Source: Scytalidium lignicola (Eukaryota; Ascomycota; Leotiomycetes). Taken from it: 64,000 nt of DNA. The DNA lies in assembly GCA_002812745.2 (NCBI GenBank), contig NCSJ02000224.1, positions 1-64,000 on the forward strand, given 5' to 3'. The translations under genes were made by a program, and so were the position numbers. The notes beneath the pieces were generated by a model, which worked only from the letters and a program-made list of their open reading frames with translations, had not been told where the DNA came from and did no database searches. This document shows, piece after piece, positions 47,590-59,331 of this stretch (within the stretch, counting starts at the first letter, position 1; each line of letters opens with the position of its first letter).

Positions 47590-49782
47590 GTAAGTACTTC
47601 CATGAGTAATAACCTTCCTTCTTGTATATAAAACACTTGTTTCATTAGTAGAATATAAGTGTATTTATAGTATATTGTCCAGGGTTTCGATTTAAGAGGT
47701 TTTTATATTTATGACTAACTGAATTCTTATTGAGGTAATGATAATCTATAAAGAAAGTCTTATTTTACTCTTGTTTCTTCTTATATATAATAATCAAAGA
47801 TTAAAGTTTATTAATGAACTATTTTAAGTTTAAAAGTAAGTTTACTATTATATACTTATATGTAAGTAATTCTTGATAAGTTATAATTATCTTGTTATAA
47901 AAAAATTCAGTATTCTTTAAAGTTAGATAAAGGCTATATTATAATTCTTAGAGTTTGTTGATAAGTAATTGTATATACTCTTAAGTTGTTTTCTTATAAT
48001 TCTTAAGTACAATCAAAGTAAGAATAATATTATTCCATTTACTTAGATTTTGACAATAATAACTAAGCCCTTTNAAAAAAGTTATAAAGGTTAGTGTATA
48101 CTTCTTTAAAAGTACATTTTAATAGTTAGTTATTGTAAAAGTAATTTTGAGCTAACCCTTTTAACATTATAAGGAATACTTTTATAAGGCTTGTTTCTAG
48201 TAGTTCTACCCTCTTATAGATATCCTTGAAGATAGTCAACTTGAAGTCAAAGCTATTATTAATTCTATTATACTTTTATTCTTTAGTTAAAATCTTTAAA
48301 ATCTTAGAAATATATTTATTAACTCTATATAATAAGGAGTTCATTTTACCTTATGCTTACTTGTCTGATTGTTTATAGTATTACTCTTATAGTTATTCTC
48401 TTCTTAGTAATGTATATATGTCATCTTGTTAAGCTATTAATAGAGTAATTTGTCAGCTTTTATAAGATAAGATAAGATGTAAGGATATGTAAAACCTTAG
48501 TTAAAGAGTTATAAAGCCTTCTCTTAATTTAATAATTATAAAAGTAATAAGCTCNTTTTTTTGAGATCTTAAATAAATTCATCAAAGTCTTCTTATGTCT
48601 ATAAGTATTGTTCTTCCTCCTTAAGTATATCTACTAAGGTTTAAGTAATAATCTTATTCTTAGTGTTAAGTCTTATATAAACACTATTATAATGAAGATA
48701 AGAATGTAAATCTTAAATCTCTTTATAAAGTATCTTTGTAAACATAACTAAGGTAAAATGCTTGAAATCATCTTTAAACAAGTCTTATAGATTATTATCA
48801 GCCCTTTTCTCAAGCTTATACTTGTAGATTTTAGTAATTATGAATTCTACTTAATTAACTTTTGTACTACCCTTAATCTATATTCCCTAATATTACTTTT
48901 TCATCCTTTCTCCTTAGTTTACCTTCTTTACTTCATTTACTATAGTTAACTGTATATAAGTACTAATCTTAAGATATATAAGTAACTTGAATACTAAAAC
49001 TGGTTATACTTTAACATAAAGAATATTTACTTACAAGTAATAAACTCTATAGCCTAATAGCTTTTCAATTATATTTAAAGGTATTAATAACTTCTTAAGT
49101 CTTCTTAAGTATAATTCCCTCCAAGTATTCCCTTGTATATATATGTCATGTAAAAGTTCAATGGATATAGTTTAAAAGTAAGATTGAAGTTGAAGTTAAA
49201 TAAGGTTTAAACTATAGTTACAAGCTGTGAAAGTTGTAAAAAGAGTGTAATAATCTCTAGGATTATAAAAGTGTTGTAAAGAGTAATATTCATTGTAAAG
49301 AGTATATTATAAAAGAGTATTTTCAAGTAAAAGTGAAAGGTTATAAAAGAGTGTTTTTAAAAGGTCAAAAGGCTAACTACTTAGATTTGGCAAGAAACAG
49401 TATATTTCTTTCAAAATACAGTACTTCCCCTCTTTAACTGAAGACTTATAAGCTCTGAGCAGGAGAAGAACTTCTTAAGAAGGGTACTCCATAAACAAAC
49501 ATGAATAAGCCTTAAAACCTTGACAACGAAACAGGCCACCGGATCACCACAAAACGAGGTTGTAGTTTCCTGATCTGTATGTACAAACTGATCAGTGTTA
49601 GTACACTACCAATATAACACGTAATACATCACTTTATGGGTGATATACTAGTTGTGTTGATGGTTGATTGATTGTAAAGGTAATAAGGTGGAGCTGTAGC
49701 TTAAGGCTACAGCTCCCCACTACCTAATTAGGACTAGCTAACATGTGACTGATCGCGTCCACACGTGACTAGTCCACCAACA
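47590..49782 (-). mobile_element. RIP-degraded LTR retroelement, 5' part
   Basis: On the minus strand, an LTR (49782-49561) is followed by a leader containing GTGGTGATCCGGTGGCC. About 1.3 kb on there is a gag-like stretch: FKLTIFKDI near 48240, VFLIMLKGLAQN and NNQLLKCTF near 48120, and KCF/VFYIQEG-type remains of a zinc knuckle near 47625. These blocks resemble the gag of a retrotransposon common in filamentous ascomycetes. Stops interrupt every block. The N at 48074 lies within gag. The downstream limit and a 3' LTR were not found. Confidence 0.5.
49561..49782 (-). repeat. LTR of the retroelement
   Basis: Read on the minus strand it starts TGTTGGTGGACTAGTCACGTG and ends GGAAACTACA, so it has TGT..ACA ends. 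It contains an internal palindrome (GGAGCTGTAGC..GCTACAGCTCC at about 49691-49717). It is less AT-rich than its surroundings. The boundaries are inferred from the terminal bases only. Confidence 0.5.
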
Positions 49783-50239
49783 TAAACATACTTTACGTTT
49801 TTGGCATTTATTTACTCAAAATATGCTGGAAATCAGAGGTAATTTCCCTCTATTACAATACCTCTTAATATTTCTTCGCTATGTTATTATATTTTAAGTC
49901 TTTTATTATATATGTTACTTACACATGGAATAAATGCATTGTCAGTATTAGTACTTGAGAGTATTATTATTTCAAGGATGATAGCAAAAATGATGATCTC
50001 AACACAATATAGACTGGCATAACCACCTGCCTAGATTTACACGAGTGTACTCCTAGGTGAATCATCTGGATTTAGAGTGAACTTACTAGGTAGAGCTAAG
50101 TTATGGATTTGGATAAGCGTGTTCTAGAGACGAAGTTAAATTGGTAGTTAGTTTCGTCTTTTGGAAACGAGCAGCATTTATCTTCAGTGATATCTGCCAA
50201 CCAATTGATATTTTCCAGTATTTCCTCCTTATAACCAGA
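49783..50239. other. Intergenic, no gene seen
   Basis: AT-rich DNA between the LTR and the channel pseudogene. The minus-strand frame at 50096-50299 overlaps the pseudogene start and is a shadow. Confidence 0.4.
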
Positions 50240-52804
50240 ATGGATAAGAACATTAGTAGTTTGCTCAATGATGCTGTGGGAAAGGCCTAAAAGGCACAAG
50301 GCGAGCCCCTTAAAACGTTTCTAGCGTCTCTCACAACGTCAGGAATTATCCTTGGGATCAGGCTGATTACCTATGTCTTTCTTAAATCCAAGCTGCCAGA
50401 GTATTAGTAAGCATGGTGCTCTTCAGGAAAATAACAGGCTGATCTCCAGTTACTAACAAGCACATTGGATATCTGATTCAAATTGGAATCTGATTTCGTT
50501 GTCACCGCGAATGCTTTTCCGGTCAACACCAGATCTCCATCCGAAGCATGAATTCAGGTTCGACAATTACTACTTTGATCGTTATCTGCATACTGTAATG
50601 ATCATCTTTTTCTTTCTTGGACTAATCATACTACCTATTCTCATCCTATTAAACGTGATTGACGGCAAAAATGAAGCTGGAGGAGTAAAGGGATTAGATT
50701 GCCTGAACTTTTCAAATGTTGGCCTCGTACATACAGACCAGTACTGGGTTTATCTTGTGCTTGCTACAATTGTCGTTGTTCTAGTCTGCTCTATACTTGG
50801 ACTCGAACTGTAAGAGTACACAAGAGAGTCCAGAAAAGATTTGGTGCCGATATGAATTCCTCTGATGGATCATGTCTGCTCCTCATCTCAATATCTAAGC
50901 AGCAACTCTCTGTTGAAGCAATCCGACGACACTTTCATGCCATGGCTGGTGGTATACATACTGTAACTATCAATCGAGATTATGGCGACCTACACAAAAA
51001 GTTGCGCCAACGAAACGACATACTTAGGAGGCTGGAGAGCGCCGAAACGGGCCTCATTATCAGAGCAAACAATCGGAGAACACTCCCTCAAGAGATAGAA
51101 AATGGTAGAGGCAGCAAGAGCCCTTACTCTATAGCATTTGGGAGGAGTTTTCTGGGTCAGGAGAACCGTTCTTTAACACGTCTGCCTATATTTGCTTGGT
51201 TGTCTCCTCTACCATTTATTGGAACACAGGTTGATACGATCAGCTACTTCCGTAGAGAGCTTAACCGATACAATCTCGAGATTGAGTGGGATCGACTGAA
51301 TCCAGATAGGTTTCCTCAAACCAACTCTGCCTTAGTTTATTTCAACTAGAGAATCTCGACAAAACTTACAACTCTGGCAATTAAAGCTCGGATTCCTCCT
51401 TCTTGGACATTTAAACACAGGACTACTTTAGATGATACAATCTGGCATAATGTCTCGATTAGCTGGTGGCAGCAAGGTATCCGAAGAGTTATCGTCTATC
51501 TTCTCGTCGTTATGCTCATACTGGGCTTCGTGTTCTTGGTCACCATTATTAGGTCACTTTCTGAAATTGAATACCTTGTGAACGTAGTTCCTTGGTTGCA
51601 TTGGATAGGCACTCTACCAAATTAGGTAACGGTGATGATTCAAGGGGTATTGCCTCTAGCAATGTTAGCCATGGTCACCGCTATAGTTCCAATGGCAATG
51701 CGCCTTCTTGCGAACATGCAAGGACTTCATTCACGCCAAGTTACAGAAAACCACGTTCAGATCTTTTATTTTGCCTTCTTATTTGTGCAAGTATTTCTTA
51801 CTGTTTCCTTGTCGGCAGGCATCACAACTATTATAGGAGAGTTGACAGACAAGACTCAAACTTTGCCAGTAATACTTGCTCAAAATTTACCTAAAGCGTG
51901 TAACTACTTTTTCTCTTATATTATGATGCATACTTTTACAACGGTTGTTTTCTCTCTTGTACGAATCAGCAGACTTATAAATTTGTTCATTCTCTCCCCT
52001 GTGTTCGACAAAACTGCGAGACAGAAGTGGATGAGACAAGAGAGCTTAGACCTACAGAAATGGGGGACATTTATACTGGTATTCACAAATATTGCTTGCA
52101 TAGGTAGGTTTCTGTCTAGTCTACTGCACGAATCATGTTGATATAGTTTCTTTATAGGCCTGATCTATTCAGTGATTGCACTTCTTATTTTAATCTTCAG
52201 CATTGTATACTTTGGGGCGCTTTGGGTATTATATCGATCTTATCCTCCAAAGCTCACAGAATTAAAGTTTGCCAATAATGACTTGTTTTATCTTACGGCA
52301 ATACGACAATTGTTTACTGGCATCTACTTTATGGAGCTGTGTCTAGTTGGGTTATTCTTTCTGGTCCGTGATGCGGATAACCGAGCTACTTGCACCGCAC
52401 AGGGAGTGATTATGATAGTTGTTACGATCTTAACTGCGTTATTCTATTATGCTCTAGACCATGGTCATTGCATGCATTTGTTCCCTTTCACAAGTGGTCT
52501 CAAGCGGAAAATAGATCAGATTGGCAACAGAAGTGAGGACTAGCTAGATCGGAGACATAGAAAACAGAGTATTGAGCTCTCAACTACGAGACCGAGAATA
52601 TCAGATGCATTTCTTGCTCAAAATGAGGCTCTGAGGACTTCTCGTTCAGTTATCTGGATTCCAAAGGATGCACTGGGGATTGCAGATGATGAGATCTCCC
52701 TTGTAAAGAGAACTTATGATAGTATATGGATCAGCAACGAAGGTGCATATCTTGATGAGCGAGGCAAGCTAAAACTAGTGGGTCCGCCTCCTGGTAGATG
52801 CTAA
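50240..52804 (+). pseudogene. CSC1/DUF221-type stress-gated cation channel, RIP-killed
   Basis: The full family architecture is present. The start is MDKNISSLLNDAVGKA, then KTFLASLTTSGIILGIRL (first helix), KHEFRFDNYYFDRYLHTV with the second and third helices, a cytosolic region with CLLLISISKQQLS and WDRLNPDRF, then the multi-helix core including IQGVLPLAMLAMV, the MMHTFTTVVFSLVRI region and YPPKLTELKFANNDLFYLTA. The end is VIWIPKDALGIADDEI and GPPPGRC. One intron (52104-52157) remains canonical. Stops occur at 50288 (TAA), 50405 and 50408 (TAG TAA), and further TAA/TAG/TGA codons at about 50432, 50471, 51347, 51623 and 52541. Frameshifts lie near 50495 and 50811. Most stops fit CAA/CAG to TAA/TAG. 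The living family conducts Ca2+ in the plasma membrane. Confidence 0.85.
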
Positions 52805-53238
52805 AGATCCAAGTCAGAAGTTGGATGACAGGGGGATCATTCCCATTTCAAAACGTTGACTGCAGTACTCGCTTAACGAGTTTCAAGGTTTGATAAGGTG
52901 GCAAGAAGGGCTTATTAAGATAGAATTCAAAAATAGATAACCACACCTTTTATATTTAGTGTATAGAGAAATAGTTGTGTTCTCATTATATAACGCTATT
53001 ACGAATCCAGTACAACTCAAATGAGATTAGATTATCAAAGACATTAAAGGTCTCAAAGTGATCCAATTCTTCGCACAACTGTGTCCAAAATCTATTCACG
53101 TATTCCGGCTAAACATGATTATTTTTGTGATCATCTCGATTCTTATTTAACTATATAACTATCGTTCATCATCAAAGTATATCCACAATGCAACACCTCA
53201 CTATTCTTTTTATGTTGGAATATCTTATCAATATTATG
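52805..53238. other. Intergenic, no gene seen
   Basis: Region between the convergent 3' ends of the channel and receptor pseudogenes. AT-rich, nothing supported. Confidence 0.4.
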
Positions 53239-53929
53239 CTACCTAGGGGGATAATCTCGATGAATATTCCGTTCATGTACTCTCGCAATCTTTAAAAGCG
53301 GAAGGACATCTGTATCATGGTTTGATTGCTTGATAGGTCGAATGCTTCTTTCAGCGGGTAAACCATTGTTCATGACGGTTGGGGAGGGTTTCCTCTGAAA
53401 GAGGGAAGGAAGTGCTGGCAGACAAGCGCAGATGACACTGACATGAACTTCAACAGTACTCCAATATCCCACAGGAACATAGTCCCCTGCACTAATAGTC
53501 AATATTCATCTCTTGACCGTATCGTATATCCTTACATGTTATATTCCGAGAATTTGCAAACCGAACGAGTGAAGTAAGCCTAAGGGTGCTTACGATAACA
53601 ACGCTATTAATTTTTAGCTCAAATCTACCAATTCTCATTAGATCTTTATATACTTACAAAATCCCCAAACCAAAAATCAATATGACATGAATCTTCCGCT
53701 GCCATGACGTCGCCAATTTCGTCAAACTTGGCAATGGAAGGATGAGTATGGTAATATCGAAAGTGATGTTAATCGCACCACTAGTCCATCCTACTATATT
53801 GGCATTAACGCATCTGGCCTGAGTCATACCATCCCATCCTGTCCAAGCAGCATAGACTGGAATACATTGGAATATCGAGATAAGAATAAACGAGGTGCCG
53901 TATATAATATCACACGCCATGATGACATA

Positions 53930-56170
53930 TGTTCCGGCCTATACGCCAATTCGGGCCATTTGCAAATNGGCGGCCCATATGCAAATGGCCACCAATTTAC
54001 CCCACAGTAGCGGTGTAGCAAATGTATAGAAAGATTACTCTGGCCACCGTCAATTGCATTGTTAATAACTGAGCTTTATGACTTATTATCTAATTAAAAT
54101 GGCTACCGTTGAATCAATTAACCCATTCCCTAATGATGTACGGAATGCTTTTCAAGAATATATTATAAGTGATACTTATATTAACCGTGATCGAATTCAA
54201 CCACAACATTGACAACGAATTCATGTTTTTGTTGATAATCCTACATTGAAACCAGATAACTAAACTGACGTTAATATCAAATATCAGGCTATTCATCACT
54301 CTGAATTGATTAATCAGAAGTTATATCGACAACCTGATGCCTATCATCCAGATCCTCGATATGTAATTCCAGAGAATGAAATATTTGATGTAATCATTAC
54401 AGAACACCTTAAATTATTACATACTAACTATAATAAGGTATAGCTAGTTATTAAATGCAAATATCACAGAATCAAGCGAGCAAATGTTGAATAGGTTATT
54501 AAACAATACAAAAACTATACTTTAAATCGACTAGTTACAACTAAAGCTCTACTTGAACTAATTGTTTCTGAACAAGCTTTTAAACGAGTTCAAGCAAATC
54601 TGATTAATATAAGACATGAACTATCAGGTCAATATAAGTGGATATTATGTATTAAAGACCATTTTGGGAAATATTCACAGTTATATATACTTAAAAGCAA
54701 GGAATCAAAACCAATTGTACAAGTATTTGCTCAATTTATCATAGCNTTTTTTACTACCTAAAATTGTACAATGTAATAATAACAAGGAATTTAAAGGTAC
54801 TTTCCTTATATTACTACATAAATATAATATTCGAATATTTAATAGGAAACCAAGATCACCTTAAACTCAAGGCCTTGTTGAACAAGCTAATAGAGTTGTT
54901 AAAGCTAAAATAAGAGCTTGGAAAATGGATAATAGTTCAACTGAATAAACTGATAGATTAATAGAGATTATATTAGTTATCAACACTCAGAAACACTTAA
55001 CAATTAATTGTATACTTGCTGAACTCTTATTTAAGAATCATAATATTTATATTGATTGGTTAGACAGTCAAAAACACAAAGATCCTGCAATTGGAGTACT
55101 TCAAGAGGATTCAAATGAAGCTTCAATATATGCTTTAAATTTAGAACCAGAACTAATGATTACTACTCAAAGTGATGTATTAGCTAATCTACAAGTGCTT
55201 ACTATAGGCCATTCAAGAGTTAATATTGATATTCATTTATAATCACACTCATAAGTTATTATGCGAATTAGTCCTGAAAGTAGTTTAGAGATTAATGTAC
55301 AAATTACTCTACTAATCAGGAATTCTCCTGAACAGTGATTTGACGCTAAAATCAATATTCAAGCAAGTATTAAAGTTGAATTCTCTATGACTACTACTAC
55401 AACTATTACAACTACAGCAATTCAATCAACAGACTTAGTAATTCAGAAAGCATAATAATCAATGCAAAAAGCAAGGGTCAAAATAGTAGAAAAGTACTTA
55501 AAACGTCATGATATTCAACACTTTGATATTGAAGATATTATTGCATTAAAGATTCTCAGGGAAGACAGAACAACTACTGATAATCGACGATTATATAGTC
55601 AAATATTAGATGAATTATACCCTCACAAATATAAGGTTATTACCCAATCAGGAATTATTAACTGTTTAATGCTAACTAAGGATTTAGGGGTGGTTAACAA
55701 AAGCCTTTGGCTAGATATTACCATTTTAGAGAGCACAAAACAAGTCACATTAACTTTGGCAGCCAAGGAGGCATTTACAAGCCAGCGAATTAGGATATTA
55801 TACCAGTGTAAAGGACAGTGTAACACCAAGAGATGTCGTTATTTCAAGGAAGGAAAGAATTGTATTGTACATTGCTATAAGGATAAGCATGATTGTGGAC
55901 AGCTGTCAGATCTAGTAATTCGTACTGAAAAGGCCTTGGTTGAGCCACCTGAACGTTCTAAAAGAAAGCGTGCAAGAGCAGATACTATGGGCAATGTTGT
56001 TAGTTTAACTGGCCATGGAATAGCAATTGATTTAGATTAGATTAGATTAGCAATTGAATGGCACTTGAAATGGTCCCAAAAGTGGCTCAAAAAGTGATTC
56101 AAAGGAGTGGCCATTTGCGTATGGGCCGGCCCATTTGCAAATGGCCCGAATTGGCGTATGGGCCAGAACA
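53930..56170 (+). mobile_element. Ginger-like integrase DNA transposon
   Basis: The ends are inverted repeats of about 62 bases (53930-53991 and 56109-56170) starting TGTTC(C/T)GGCC(T/C)ATACGCC. The 4-bp target CATA is duplicated at 53926-53929 and 56171-56174. TGT..ACA ends, a 4-bp duplication and a retrovirus-like integrase inside are the hallmarks of Ginger cut-and-paste transposons. There are no LTRs and no reverse transcriptase. Length is 2,241 bases. Confidence 0.85.
54099..56040 (+). pseudogene. Ginger-like integrase/transposase with Cys-rich tail, killed by stops
   Basis: If the single N at 54746 is dropped, the span from ATG to stop is 647 codons in one frame, with only internal stops. 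The DDE integrase core is recognisable: CIKDHFGKYSQLYILKSK (first Asp), QCNNNKEFKG where the family has DNG.EF (Asp now Asn), and a TAA within PRSP-TQGLVEQAN, the block carrying the catalytic Glu about 35 residues on. The C-terminal third (55462-56040) is open and holds a cysteine cluster, CKGQCNTKRCRYFKEGKNC..HCYK..HDCGQL, similar to CXC/tesmin-like motifs on some integrase transposons. The tail has a basic stretch SKRKRARA. Stops fit C-to-T changes (CAA/CAG/CGA). The DNA joining activity is lost. Confidence 0.8.
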
Positions 56171-57465
56171 CATATATGATTATCCTAAGCGTTCTCTGAG
56201 GAAATATTTGAAGATAAAAACACAATATAGACACCCTTATCATTGATAGACTGCCAAAGTAGAGCATTTCATCAAAGTAATATATCTATATAATTTTAGG
56301 ACGTTATCGTAATAGATCTTGTTATCCGCTTACATAGAGTATATATGTGATATCATCAAATAGGATAGACTACATGTCCTTCCCAAGCCCACGATCCGCA
56401 ACTAACAACTATGTTAGTAATCGTGTCAACTATCATGGTGCACTCCATTTAAAAGGTAGTATTGATGTACAGACCACAGCCATTGCAGAGAGTGGGACTA
56501 TAAATGCTTATATTATATGAGTCAACAGTGTAATTTCGGATTGTTAGCGTCTACACCATTGCAACAATTATAGTCCAGTCATCCATTCTAAATCGGCCGG
56601 CCACTATCTTTGCAAATAGGTGTAGGATAAAAGCCACAAAAGCAAGGGAGACTCCGACCATTGCAGTGATTGAGATGGTCTTAGTCCTATCTCGAAGTGG
56701 CTGATGGCAAATTACTTCGGTAATATTTTTCGTTGCTAACAATATCAGAAGTATCCTGAGAAGATAAGTGGTAAAGTGGCCAACTTAGGGACTCTCTAAT
56801 TGTGTAGTTTGTAATTATGCATCTTTCAATACGGCTACTTAATACTTTGCTGGTACAGAGATATATATCAGTTACAAGTGTGTTCGATGATATAGAATTT
56901 GGCACAGCCATGCATCATACCTGTTCTTGCTTAGTACCAAAGATAGCAGGGGTCTGGGGATTGCTCATAGCACACTCAGGGAAACTCCGGTTTGCAGAGT
57001 AGGAGTTGGCGCGAGTGATAGTGATACAGAGGGCCAGATAGACCGCAGATACCCCAAATTTATGCATTGAACTTTGAGGAGTGAGGTTTCGGAGACTTTA
57101 TTTCTGTTGTATATAGTTGATGCACAATCTATGTATAAAATTAATGTATCTAGATCGATTAAAGCTTTAAAGCAAACAAAGGCTAGCTGTACATTAAATA
57201 CACAGAAAAGATTGCATTAACTCATTAGCGGTCATCCATTTAGATTTATAGATTATCCAAAGAGGATGATCTAGGAGAACGACCGTAATAAACTAACTAA
57301 CAACCCCACACTGCGTAGAAGTCGACCACCATGAAATGTCAAAGATAGCACTATCTGCGATGGATAATGACGCTGCATCTTCATAGAGAGAGTGTGACTA
57401 TACTGCTACAGCCAATAGGAAACAGTGATCCATAGTGGATCATCATCAGAGATCATCACTTTTAA

Positions 57466-57672
57466 GCTTCTGTTTCTCAGCTTGCTAGCGTCGGTCATTC
57501 CGCGGCGTTTGATTTCTCCGTTATTCAATCAGCCAAGAAGGAGGATCCAACTTTGGTTTTAGCCGCCGAGGCTCCTAAGCTTCCTTTCCGGAACGACACT
57601 GCAAAACCTTTCGTACCAACTCCCAAACATCATACGACGCCGTATGGAAGGCACGAATGGCTCTATCCGTAG
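57466..57672 (+). pseudogene. Short coding-like fragment, unassigned
   Basis: After a TAA the frame reads ASVSQLASVGHSAAFDFSVI, then QSAKKEDPTLVLAAEAPKLP and ends PTPKHHTTPYGRHEWLYP with a stop at 57670-57672. It is GC-richer than its surroundings and looks like the last exon of a lost gene. No ATG or family was identified. Confidence 0.35.
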
Positions 57673-57875
57673 TTGATGGGAAATCAACAGATATTACTAA
57701 AACCAGCTGGACTAAGAGATATTAAGATATCACACTCTTTAACTCCAAATTTGAAAGGAATTGCATTTCACTGTATTCTCCTTCATCCAGCAAAGAAGTT
57801 GTGCAACTACAAACTTCGGGGCATTCAGCCGAATCACACGCCAATTGGATAATTCTCCCGCCCCAAACATCAATG

Positions 57876-58172
57876 TCATAGCACCCCATATACAGTTACC
57901 GTTACAAATAAATCCTTTACAACATAAATGGACAAACACTCCTCATATTCAAGACTCTCGAGACTCAAGCAGCCTACAGATAGCCATGCCCAGCTCTCGA
58001 GATCGTCGTTAGGCTTCAAATAGACGAAACCGGAAGACTTAACAATCCATATGATAGATCGGTCTTGAGATCCAAATTTACTGTGACAGATTTCTTTGCC
58101 TGGCTTGCAAGCTAAACAAGCCGTAGTGGTGACAAAAGACCGCCATGCTTGAGCGCCTATGATTTTGCGCAC
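57876..58172 (-). CDS. Hypothetical protein or fragment
   Basis: A minus-strand frame (open upstream to about 58205) reads GIKDKFWEVRKIIGAQAWRS, then TTTACLACKPGKEICHSKFG and WIVKSSGFVYLKP. It has several Trp and Cys residues and no low complexity, so it seems protein-like, but the ATG is missing or upstream of an intron. The opposite-strand frame 58149-58457 begins with TTG and is less convincing. Function unknown. Confidence 0.3.
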   Translation of the reverse strand: MRKIIGAQAWRSFVTTTACLACKPGKEICHSKFGSQDRSIIWIVKSSGFVYLKPNDDLESWAWLSVGCLSLESLEYEECLSIYVVKDLFVTVTVYGVL

Positions 58173-58856
58173 TTCCCAGAATTTATCTTTGATTCCGACA
58201 ATATACCATTTCTAATACTAGCGCATTCCATATTAACAGAGTTGTTGAGGGTGAGCTCCTTGCCGGTTTCCAGGGACAGTGAAGGATCCTCAGATCCTTT
58301 CATTTTGCCGGAGGGGAATTACTTCTCCCGCGCACAAATAAATAAACTCAAATATTTATTTATGAATCACAAACAGTTTCGTGACTTGCACAAATATCAC
58401 GTGGAAAAATATGACATAGAATACAAACTATTAAAAATCGAATTTGTTAAACATTAATTGATGATTTAAATCATGTATTAATTTATATTTAAGGCTATAG
58501 GCTTTAAAACTATTCATCATGTACAATCACGTGAAGAATTGAAAAGTTGCGCCTGAGGATAAAAGAAGATATGCAGCGACGTTAGTCGCTATTAGTCACG
58601 TTTATGCACTGAGAATATGCACAACTTATCCTTTCAGACAAAATCGCGTTTTGCCTATGTGGAAAAGAGACCTTGGAGAGAAGGCAATGTGAGTTAGATA
58701 ACTGCAAATACTAGCGGTACATAAATCTTTATACTGACATCAAGCTATAGTTTCTCAACACTAAGACTACAGACTTGCTTCAACTTCTGCAGCTTCACCT
58801 TTCACCCCCTTTTCTCCTGGCTGTACGATTCCTGCTGCAAACTCGACAAGCTATTG

Positions 58857-59331
58857 ATGACCGACGCTGATAATCCTTATCCTCCTCATGAAAGTCTAGA
58901 GGACATAACAAATATCGATGGGATTCTGCAAGAGCTCGGGAAATGGTTGCAGAAAGCTATGTTCCGGGATGGAAAGAGGAAGAGGACGGAGAATTGCGTA
59001 GATCCGGGGATGCCTGATGCCGCGAAATCTCTCCTTGATGCATTAGGTTACAAGGAGGTAACTATCATCAATTATAGAGCTTCTGTTCAGGCTAACCAGA
59101 AGTAAGACGAATTCTGGACGCAAAAGATATAATGTGCTAAGAATCCGTGGCTCAACTTCAATATCCATCAGTTTAGCAGATATAATTCGTATACAAACTT
59201 GGGGATTCGATCCATTGTTGAATGGACAATTGTTAAATTGCAAAGAGATAATACACATCATGAATGAGGTGGAAGTGAAAGTCGAGGACCGATCAATTCT
59301 AGATCTCCTGATTATTGCTGACGATGGGTAG
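58857..59331 (+). CDS. Small hypothetical protein, two exons
   Basis: Exon 1 (58857-59101) begins MTDADNPYPPHESLEDI and includes QELGKWLQKAMFRDGKRKR and DAAKSLLDALGYKEV. A 70-base GTAAGA..CAG intron (59102-59171) joins it in phase to NLADIIRIQTWGFDPLL, CKEIIHIMNEVEVKVEDRS and LLIIADDG, stop at 59329-59331. The result is about 134 residues, acidic, with no signal peptide or membrane segment. A pyrimidine-rich leader (58790-58820) precedes the ATG. A further intron (GTAGGT at the stop) and more exons downstream are possible. Family not recognised. Confidence 0.45.

Larger units (their letters stand above)
53239..57067 (-). pseudogene. CFEM-domain PTH11-type receptor, split by a transposon
   Basis: From 57067 the minus strand gives a signal peptide (MHKFGVSAVYLALCITITRA), then CFEM pieces: SFPECAMSN, LCTSKVLSSRIERCIITNYT and CHQPLRDRT. 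The rhodopsin-like part follows: ITAMVGVSLAFVAFILHLFA, GRFRMDDWTIIVAMV, YYFDEMLYFGSLSMIRVSIL, then the transposon 53930-56170, then MACDIIYGTSFILISIFQC, NANIVGWTSGAINITFDITI and YVPVGYWSTVEVHVSVICAC. This order is that of CFEM-GPCRs, plasma-membrane receptors linked to surface sensing. Besides the insertion there is a TAG at 56370-56372 where DMW is expected, and degraded sequence around 56400-56540. Joining the flanks at one CATA copy restores an open frame (IIIYVIMACDIIYG). Confidence 0.85.

Noticed and set aside
50096..50299. Minus-strand frame of 67 codons
   Set aside because: Overlaps and opposes the first exon of the channel pseudogene, whose N-terminal motif is clear.
58149..58457. Plus-strand frame of 102 codons
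   Set aside because: It starts at TTG with no ATG, overlaps a more protein-like minus-strand frame and matches no family.
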